DNA from: Diphasiastrum complanatum
Lineage: Eukaryota > Streptophyta > Lycopodiopsida > Lycopodiales > Lycopodiaceae
Direction of reading: 5' to 3'
Length of the DNA stretch: 64,000 nucleotides
Assembly: GCA_029204225.1 (NCBI GenBank)
Contig: CM055113.1
Location: 26,773,462 to 26,837,461 of the forward strand
Below, piece after piece: positions 56,541-64,000 of this stretch. The notes beneath the pieces were generated by a model. That model searched no databases, had not been told where the DNA came from, and saw only the letters and a program-made list of their open reading frames with translations. How positions within the stretch are numbered: position 1 is the stretch's first letter; each line of letters starts with the position of its first letter. Position numbers and translations under genes: made by a program.

Positions 56541-58144
56541 GAAACACTACAGGGACATTATGTGGAGCATAAGATTGGAGATCAACATCAAGGTGGTCCC
56601 ACTTGTTGACAAGCCCACAAAAAACTCATTCAAAGGGTGGAAGGAGTTTTGTCATGAGCACATCAAAACAATTCAGATGGAAGTGGTAGAATGGAAGTCA
56701 CTCTATTATGTGGAGGCTGCTAAGGGACAATTGTTATTTGTGTATGCTTTCAACTTAGGGGATGTGGAGCAAGGCATTGCCAATCAGATTGCCCACATCG
56801 AGGTAATCCAATAACTTTTTGCCTTGGTGTTCACAATGCAGTGTCAATCATCCATGCTAATTTACTCAAGATGCACTACAAAAGAAAAATCATAGTGCCA
56901 CCTAGCTTTGAGACAACTGGAGAACATGACAATCCTTCTAAGATCACAAAATGCATAGAGTCGCCTCGGAATCAATCGACAACAACATTTAGAAGGCGGA
57001 GCTAAGGGAATCAATCAAACATCAGGCAACCGAAAAAATGAAGAAAATTCTACCAAGTCTTTTGCAACACTCAATGGATGCTGCATCACAGGGTACTTGT
57101 GACAAGTGGATTTCTTGGAGGCAAACCAGCGCAAAGTTCTCAAGCAAGCATGATCACACAACCTTCAGACAAGCAGTGCATTGGTAGGGAAATTGCTAAA
57201 GTTGACGATTACCATTCAGTGTTGACATCAACAACGGGCAATGTCCAAACCGACCGGCAAAAGACCAATTCAACGCCTAATCTCAGCATTATCCATATGA
57301 TCAATTTTGGGAGGTTCCTGTGATGACTAACACGCAAAATCCATATTACCCATTGGTATTAGTTAACATCACAAAGTGGGCAACACAACGGGAATTATCA
57401 ATTCCAATCACCTTGGGATCCAGGTGCAGTCTACTACGACGACGATTAATACTTGTATCAGACAATGTTTGACCAATACGGCTCATGGATCCAACAATAT
57501 CCTCTTGTTGAACATCAAAATCAAAGCACCAGGTTTTACATAAGTCCACACTTTTGTTGGAGCAAAAAAAAAAAAAAAATTGGAATAAGCTCCCTACAAC
57601 TTCGCCATCACAGTGCTCATTAGCTTTGACTATCAGCATGACACCAATTAAAGTATCTATAGGGTTTTGGGGCTGAATCAGGCTGATTCTGCTATCCTGT
57701 ACTATGAATAAGTTATTCTGAATAAATTTCAAACATGGACAAACTTAATACATGGATTCCATACTTACACACATGCCCAAATGTTAATGACTGCTGTGAA
57801 ATAATAAAATGGGGCCCCAAGGCCTGTGTAGCTGCCTGCCGAATGCCCATAGCTAGCTGTCCACTCAGTCTTGGGTGCTGTGATTTAGGCATATAGTTTG
57901 TTCTATGCATGTTGGAGTTCCATTATCTAGGAGTTTGAGAGTGGACTATTATCTGAGATGTGGCATGGGTGACATAGTCTGATCAGGATTTAGTTAAGAG
58001 TCAGATGTTTGTAACACGCCATAAGGCGTTATTGATTAATGGGATGCTTGATTTAAGGAAGTATATAAACATTTTTAGTTTATTTGTTCTATAGACCTTG
58101 ATCGATTGTTGGCTGCTTGATGAGTTAGCTTATTGTCTGTGCAG
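56541..58144. other. Unassigned DNA upstream of the RBL exons
   Basis: An 84-codon plus-strand stretch at 56560-56814 (FKGWKEFCHEH, VYAFNLGDVEQG) and a minus-strand stretch at 57346-57732 show no family that I know. A run of 17 A lies at about 57565. The first, very short coding exon of RBL must lie in or before this stretch, but I could not locate it. Confidence 0.35.
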
Positions 58145-60283
58145 ATCCTTTTCAAAGCGACTTCCCGGAAGTTATAGAAGAGTACTTGGAGCATGGTGTA
58201 ACCAGGTGTATTTCTTTCAACCGGCGGGGAACACTTCTTGCAGGTACTTGCAACTTGCAGTATTAAGTTGAAGTATCTAAGCAACTTGACTCTGCTACTT
58301 CGAAAGGTGGGAAGACGTTACTCGAAGAATAGAATAAGGATTATCTCATATGCCTCCAAAAAATAAGTAGGAGGATTTGTTTATTCAGCTTTGTCGTTTA
58401 TCAGGAATCCACTTATGTCAGTTATGTTTGGAAGTTATGAAGAGCCACCTGATGCAATTAAGAGCTTATAGTAGTCAATAACAATGGAGAGAAGCCACTT
58501 AATGTAAGTAAGAGTACATAGTGGCAAGTGCAAGTCTCACGCAGTAGAACTTTTTGTCCTAGAAGGCTTGGTAAGGTCCTGCTTAGCATGTGATTAATAT
58601 CGTTTTCTGTCTAGTTTACGTTAGTCATGCTTTAGTAGAAAGTTACATGTTATGAGGAGTTTTTTCTTTATCCTATATCAACATTGTATGCAGCTGGGTG
58701 CTCGGATGGAGCTTGTGTAATTTGGGACTTTGATACACGAGGTGTTGCAAAGGAGTTGCGTGATAAAAGCTGCACTTCTGCAGTAACAAGTGTCAGTTGG
58801 TCCAAATGTGGCCACCGCCTTGTGTCAGCGGCAATGGATAGGTCTCTTTCCTTGTGGGATGTTGCTCATGGTGTGAAGATCAAGAGTGTATCACTGCAAC
58901 AAACAGCACTTCTTGCTCGTCTCCATCCTGGAACAGCAGTACCCACTTTGTGTTTGGCCTGCCCCATGTCAAGTGCACCAATCCTTGTGGACCTTCAATC
59001 TGGTGAGAAGCATGCCCTCCCGATAGTTCTGTGTAGCAAACCCACAGATCTGGGACATACTGGACGTGGAAAATTTAATGATTCTACTCCTCATTACTCC
59101 CCGTGTGCTGCAAGCTTCAATAAGAGAGGTGACCTCATTTATGTAGGGAACTCTAAAGGAGAAATTTTGATAATCGACACAGATTCTCGCCAAATTAGGA
59201 GCTGCTTTCAAGTACCCGGTGGTGCTACAATCCGGCAGATCCATTTCAGTCGAAGTGGCCAGTATATCCTCACAAACTCAACTGATCGTGTTATTAGAGT
59301 GTTTGAAAATTTACTGCCACGGGAAGGAGCTGCAGCTAAGCTGGCAGAATCTTCAAGTGTCTCCGTTGAAAGCAATGGGGCAGGTGGTTTAAAACTTGCA
59401 AGCATGCCATGTTTGTGCTTAACCAAAGATTTTCAAGATGCTGTGAACCGTGTGCAATGGAAAGTTGCCTGCTTTAATGGTGATGGTGAATGTGTGGTTG
59501 GTGCTTCTGCGACCAAAGGAGAGCACAAGATTCACATCTGGAATAGGAAGTTTGGTCAGCTTGCCAAAATTTTGGAAGGCCCAAAGGAGAGCATTATTGA
59601 CCTTGCCTGGCATCCTACTCGTCCAATTGTAGCATCTGTTTGTTTATCAGGCTTGGTGTATCTGTGGGCCAAAAATTATACAGAGAACTGGAGTGCCTTT
59701 GCACCAGATTTTAGAGAGCTAGAAGAAAATGAGGAGTATGTTGAAAAGGAGGATGAGTTTGATCTTATGCCAGAAGTGGATAAGGTATTATTTGATCCTT
59801 ATTTTAGCAAAGTCCTCAAAATTCATCATTGTTGTCAAAAATGAGGAAGCTCATAAGGAATGATCCTTAATGCAGATACTAGAGGCATTGGCTTTCTTGG
59901 CTTTGTTTTGGCCACCCTTGTACCTTGCTTTCTCTTGCCACCCTTGTACCTTGCTTCTTCTTGCCAGATTGTTAACATTATGGTGTTGCAATGTCAGGTT
60001 AAACCTGTACAAGTTGATGAGGACGTGGAAGTTGATATTTTGACAACTGAGAAGGTTGCAGCATATAGTGATTCAGATGATTCACAGGAAGGGCTTTATT
60101 TTCTCCCAACAATTCCTCTTTCTGACAGTCCTGTTAGGGAACAATCTCCCCAACCATCAGTGACTCCAGTGAGTCCAGAGAGGGCTCAAAGCAGCAATCC
60201 TTCTGGTTCTAATGGATCACCAGCTTCTGATGAAGGTCTTCCCCCGGATTCAAGTGCTTGTCAGTTGGAGAACTTTCCAGCAG
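58145..60283 (+). CDS. RBL: RBL: RbBP5-like WD40 subunit of the COMPASS H3K4 methyltransferase (partial)
   Basis: Three exons with GT-AG borders: 58145-58243 (PFQSDFPEVIEEYLEHGVTR, CISFNRRGTLLA), 58694-59784 and 59998-60283; the frame joins in phase. The middle exon carries WD40 blades: CSDGACVIWDFDTRG, VTSVSWSKCGHRLVSAAMD, SLWDVAHG, YVGNSKGEILIIDTDS, TNSTDRVIRVFEN, GEHKIHIWNRKFGQLAKILEG and DLAWHPTRPIVASVCLSG. The strictly kept RBBP5 signature ENWSAFAPDFRELEENEEY follows. The third exon is acidic, then Pro/Ser-rich. RBBP5 joins WDR5 and ASH2L to stimulate SET-domain enzymes in the nucleus; in plants RBL works with WDR5a, ASH2R and ATX proteins. About 490 residues are present. The short first exon and the C-terminal exon after 60283 (donor GTATGT) are not identified. 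No stop or frameshift is seen, so the gene looks functional. Confidence 0.9.
58244..58693 (+). other. RBL intron (450 bp)
   Basis: Donor GTACTT at 58244, acceptor TATGCAG at 58693. AT-rich; no insertion recognised. Confidence 0.85.
59785..59997 (+). other. RBL intron (213 bp) with a 26-bp tandem duplication
   Basis: Donor GTATTA, acceptor ATGTCAG. The pyrimidine-rich part contains two tandem units, 59912-59937 and 59938-59963, both CCACCCTTGTACCTTGCTT plus TCTCTTG or CTTCTTG. Confidence 0.85.
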
Positions 60284-60914
60284 GTATGTTTCTTGTGTTT
60301 TAGAGAAGCGGACTTGCTGCAACGTTTGTATTTTTGGGACGATCGACAGACAACAAGTTTGACTCTTTTTGGCCAGTCCAAATTCCTTCGACAAAAATCT
60401 GTATTCAGTTTCCTTAGTTTTCTCTCTTTTGAAATTTGTGATTGTGTCTGATAGTTGTTGAGCTTGAAAGTAGCATGCTGCTATGGTCAAACCAGCTCAT
60501 ATGGATGTTAAATGTAGGGAAGTTGAGTCTCAACTGTTTTCAGTACTTTGCCTCTGTAAATGATAATGCAATAGTATGCTGCTTCTTTGAACTCCAAGAT
60601 ATCATAGTTACCAGGGAATGGGAACGGGAATGTAGAACGGGAATGAAAGTGTCCTCGAGAACGTAGAACGGGAATGCTACATCATCACAAGGAATATAAA
60701 CTAGGGAATAGGAACGAGAACGAAAACATCCTTGAGAAAATGGGAATGGGAACGGGAACGTAATACTCTAAAAATGAGATTTATACAAAATATTAACTTT
60801 TTGAATGAAAACCTAAAGGTTTTAAAATTGATGATAATTCATGTCATACAGACTCCCCATATTTAGATGATACATACGTTTATGCTAGGGATGATTCTCA
60901 CTTTCGGATACATT
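60284..60914 (+). other. Start of RBL downstream intron, with a GGGAACG-rich repeat
   Basis: After the donor at 60284 no coding frame fits RBL. At 60605-60770 the words GGGAATGGGAACGGGAATG, GTAGAACGGGAATG and GAACGAGAACG recur. CATAGTTACC at 60603 is repeated at 62232 in the same orientation. It may be a decayed transposon end. Confidence 0.45.
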
Positions 60915-62201
60915 CAGTATACTATCCTAGCTATTGATAATTTTTGCTTGATACAAGTTACCTTGCCTTGATGCGATAGTCAGCAGCTTATTTGATCTGT
61001 CTTCGACCATTCTGCATGCGTTTGCATTGAACATGACTCGTATTCCAAGATCTGTTATCCTCGATATAGAGAGTAGGTCTCTCCTCAATGTGGGTACATA
61101 GAGCCCTCCTTGTAGCTCTGTATGTCTCGACAGTGTACGGATTTGAAGAGTTCTGATGCCTTTGACATCGTGTCTGCTTCCATCTCCCAGTATCAATGTT
61201 CTTGTGTTGTCCAGTGCCTTGTAGTTGATCAGAACATTCTTGTTGCAAGTGATATGAGATGTGGCTCCTGAATCAATTACTATGTGGTAATCTTGTTGCG
61301 TGTAAGTTGTGGACTCTTCATCGACAACTGTGAACGCATTGTCATTCTTCTCACCTTCTATAGATTATTCAATGACATTCGCCTTTTTTCCTTTGTGCTT
61401 TCCTTTGGGATTAAACTAGCAATGTCTGCTGTATGTCCCGGCTTGTGGCAATGATCATAGGTAGAAGTATTTTTGTTGTTGTTGCCCTTTTTTAACAACT
61501 CCTTTTGAGTCTTGTCAACTTTGGGCTTGTTTTTGATCTTCTTCTTTCCCTTTGTGAAAAGGGCCTTCTCCTGGTCTCTATTTTGTTTCTACTTCATCTC
61601 TCATCAATCTTTCGTCAACTAATAAATTGATCCCTCTTTCGAATGCCATCTCAAGTAAACGTAAGATGAGCATTCTCAGCGGTTGATAAGACGAGGATAG
61701 TGATTTCATGAAGTACATCAACTGCTGGGGTGTTGGGACTTGATGCTCTTGTCTAGATGCAGAGAGCTGTGTGAAGATTGTCTTGATTTTCTCCACATGC
61801 CGATCTAGCTCGTTTCCATCCCATCGCAGACACTGCAGCTGATTGTGGAGGTGCATGACTAATGCAGCTGTCCTTACTTCGTATTTTTGCTCTAGCTTTT
61901 CTCATGCTTCATGGTTGCTTTGGCAGCTTTCAATTTGCATGAGGATGTCTTCGTTTATGGAGGATACGATGATCGCCAGTGCGCGCTCATCCTTCCTTAC
62001 CCATTCCGCCCTCCTTGGATCTCCCTCTGGAGGCTTTGACTCTGTGAGATCTGTTACCGACCAGATTCCCTCGCCCTTTAGAAGTGTCTTTGTCTTGAAC
62101 TTCCATATGTGGTAGCTTGCACCATCGAGATTAATTGTGATCTTTGTCTGAATTGCACTAGCCCCATATTGTATCTAGTGAACCCAAAAACTCTGATACC
62201 A
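60915..62201 (-). pseudogene. Copia K gag and protease, truncated
   Basis: Minus strand. Primer site TGGTATCAGAG at 62190-62201 (then TTTTTGG, imperfect). Gag starts at about 62160: YHIWKFKTKTLL in one frame, LMQIESCQSNHEA in another, then LHNQLQCLRWDG, LDRHVEKIKTIFTQL and LMYFMKSLSSSYQPL (61856-61578). Next comes a damaged knuckle HCHKPGHTAD at about 61440, then protease VIDSGATSHITCNKN at about 61270-61230, then LILGDGSRHDVKGI and LYVPTLRRDLLSISR. It stops at about 60915, before integrase. Frameshifts split gag and protease. It lies downstream of RBL exon 59998-60283, so if RBL continues to the right it is intronic. Confidence 0.83.
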
Positions 62202-62930
62202 TGCTGTCGGAAGTGTATGTAGCTAGTTCAAACCATAGTTACCTATTTTGGAACAAAACGTGTTTTAGAATGTGTTCCGTTCAGGAACGAAGCAAAAAAT
62301 AAGCAACTTTTTTTAATATACTAATAAAATTCCAAAATTTGAATTTTTTTGGGATTTTAGGGCTTTCATAGGGATGCCTTTGACGATACATAAAACCACA
62401 AAATTCTAACAATGAGCCATTGGTCTGTGAGGAGGGCAGATAAAATGGAATGTCGATGGGATCTTCAAGCAGTTTATACTCTAAAAAACAAGCAAGAAAT
62501 CTGCAGCAAACTTCCTAGTTGTCAAGCTCTAAATAGGTTATATGCAAGGGTCTGATAGTTGCATAGAGAAACTTCTCTATGCCGCATTCATTTTAAGTAC
62601 AAATATCAAAGGGCCTTCTTTTTGGATAAACTTCCTGAAATTATGGAAGGTAAAGTCAAACGGTTTCAATTCAACATTTGCAAGATTTTGCGCATGCATT
62701 TTTTTGTCCATACTTGTCAATGTCATAGGTTTTTGTTTTGGACTTTGACAAAATTTGGCCACTCCTCAAATCAGTCGTCCTATTCAACTTAGGCGCACTC
62801 CCTCAAAAATCCCAAAATTGAACTGTTTGGAGATCGGGGCCCTATTGCATTTCTTAACCCTTTTTTCATTTTTTTGTTTTGAATTTTAAATCTAAGGTTA
62901 GCGACATTTTTTTTTTGTGCAGATGATTTC
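62202..62930. other. Possible 5' LTR remnant of copia K and unassigned DNA
   Basis: TGCTGTCGGAAG at 62202 abuts the primer site and could be the inner end of the copia K 5' LTR; its outer end is not recognisable. GTTTTAGAATGTGTTCCGTTCAGGAACG-like text near 62265-62295 contains a small inverted repeat (GTTCCGTTC/GGAACG). Nothing else supported. Confidence 0.35.
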
Positions 62931-63530
62931 TGGCGGCCATTTTAGTGGCCGCTATCTTTTGTGGCAACTGTTTTGGCAGATTATCTAAGTAGTATCTATG
63001 GCACTTTCTAGCGTCTAATTTGGAGGAGGTTTGGACACTTTTTCATCAGCATTTATTTGCTGGTTTTGACATTCTTTTGGAGGCTCCATCACCATTTTTT
63101 TGAGGTTATTTCGACTTCACTTGTTGTTTTTCATGGATGTACCTAAGGTTCTTCGTAGCACCCTATTTGGAGGTGATTTGGATAGCAGCATCTCCCTCTT
63201 TGTTGTCGTAGTTTAAGCTACTTTGTTGATTTTTTGGGGCAGCATACCCACCTAGTTCCAGCGCCCTACTTGGAGATGATATTGACATATTTTTGCACAC
63301 TTTCGCTAGTTGGTTTTTTAGACTCCTTTTGTAGTACCATTGTCTTTTTTGGAGGCTATTTTGTTGGTTCTTCGAGGCAACAATTAGTTGGTACCTATCT
63401 TTTGCTATATTTGGCAACTTACTTAACTTGGTGCTCTATTTGGTGGACACTTTGGCAACTTCTTCGCCACCTATCACTTGCTATTGTGGTCTTTTGCATT
63501 TGCATAGAGCCTACATTGAGGTGACAACTT
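62930..63530 (+). repeat. Degenerate tandem repeat built on CxCCCTATTTGGAGG
   Basis: Related blocks: TCTAATTTGGAGGAGGTTTGGACA (split, near 63015), CACCCTATTTGGAGGTGATTTGGA (near 63159), GCCCTACTTGGAGATGATATTGACA (near 63262), TTTTTTGGAGGCTATTTTG (near 63347) and GTGCTCTATTTGGTGGACACTTTGG (near 63430). Each is spaced by about 80-145 bases. T-rich text between them also shares GGCAAC and TTTGCTA words. It does not look coding. Confidence 0.55.
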
Positions 63531-63998
63531 GTGTCCTATAACTCGACGTTTGTGTTTTTTCTCATAATTTTTTTATACCTTTGTTTGGTTTACATTTGGT
63601 TTTTTGTTTTCTTACGATATGTTCATAAAACAAAACAAAAATCTAACCAAATTTACGTTCCTTTTGTTACACTCACGTCTCTCATCTCCTGTGTTTTAAA
63701 TATTTTCTTTTCCATATGTTTCATCATGGACATTTGGTCTCCATTACAACAATAATTGTTTCAGCTCTTACAAGAACATGTGGCATTTATTCCCATTCCA
63801 TTGTATTATGGGTAGTTTGGAGACATTGACTTAGCAAAGTTGTTGAATACACTAGCTTCTTATTTTGAGACCTTCTTTATAGGGATCCACCACTCGATGA
63901 TTCTCAAGTTGTTCCAGATGTAGTAGTCGATCAGGATATGTGTCTAGAGCCATATTGTGAGGCTGAGACAGTGATAGTATCACACATTGAGAAAGATA
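63531..63998 (+). other. Unassigned right edge with an open frame running off the window
   Basis: From about 63880 a plus-strand frame (DPPLDDSQVVPDV, MCLEPYCEAETV) stays open to the last base. An AG precedes it, so it could be an exon, of RBL or of another gene, or part of a retroelement. It matches no part of RBL that I recognise. Confidence 0.25.
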
Positions 63999-64000
63999 CA

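Noticed and set aside
57346..57732. 128-codon minus-strand frame upstream of RBL
   Set aside because: Contains a poly-Phe run from a poly-A/T tract and no recognisable domain; too weak to call a gene.
61843..62115. 90-codon plus-strand frame near copia K
   Set aside because: Antisense to copia K gag, whose motifs are readable on the other strand.
1..63998. tRNA or rRNA genes
   Set aside because: None recognised by eye; the tRNA-like words found are 12-base primer sites of retroelements. A covariance-model scan would be decisive.

Overview
The window is nuclear DNA of a land plant with a large, repeat-rich genome; a gymnosperm or fern would fit, but the lineage cannot be fixed from the sequence. 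The evidence is nested Ty1-copia and Ty3-gypsy LTR retrotransposons with plant-type initiator-tRNA-Met primer sites (TGGTATCAGAGC), intron-containing plant hAT transposases, long GA/GT microsatellites, and one recognisable host gene, an RBL (RbBP5-like) COMPASS subunit with GT-AG introns. I saw no bacterial, viral or organellar block.

Layout. 1-11925: a minus-strand Ty3-gypsy element (gypsy-1), split by copia A (only its 3' end is in the window, 1-1323) and by complete copia B (3624-10020, TSD GGTTG). 11926-16994: element I, a non-coding LTR element with 1.24-kb LTRs carrying clusters of GGCGCC. 16995-34271: copia wreckage on both strands (copia C, E, F, G, D), with non-coding element H (27575-32854, TSD AAGAG, ends AGTT...AACT) inserted in copia D. 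34272-37389: mostly single-copy-looking, microsatellite-rich DNA. 38290-55042: a second minus-strand gypsy element (gypsy-2), interrupted by two related hAT transposons in convergent orientation: hAT1 (39181-45042, TSD ACCATGAC) and hAT2 (about 45238-54538). hAT2 carries complete, young copia J (47444-52775, TSD CTAGT) in an intron. 55043-58144: LTR and hAT-end fragments and unassigned DNA. 58145-60283: three consecutive exons of the RBL gene. 60284-63998: sequence downstream of an open splice donor, containing copia K (60915-62205) and degenerate repeats.

How it works together. The only clear cellular function is RBL, a WD40 scaffold of the H3K4 methyltransferase (COMPASS-like) complex. The rest is a layered record of mobile elements. 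Boundaries that I could read to the base are supported by LTR pairs, primer sites, polypurine tracts, terminal inverted repeats and target-site duplications. Most element genes are broken. Copia B (one short deletion with frameshift) and copia J (one stop, two frameshifts) are the least damaged. Elements I and H encode nothing recognisable and would depend on enzymes supplied by other elements.

All identities and divergences are by-eye estimates; no database search was possible.
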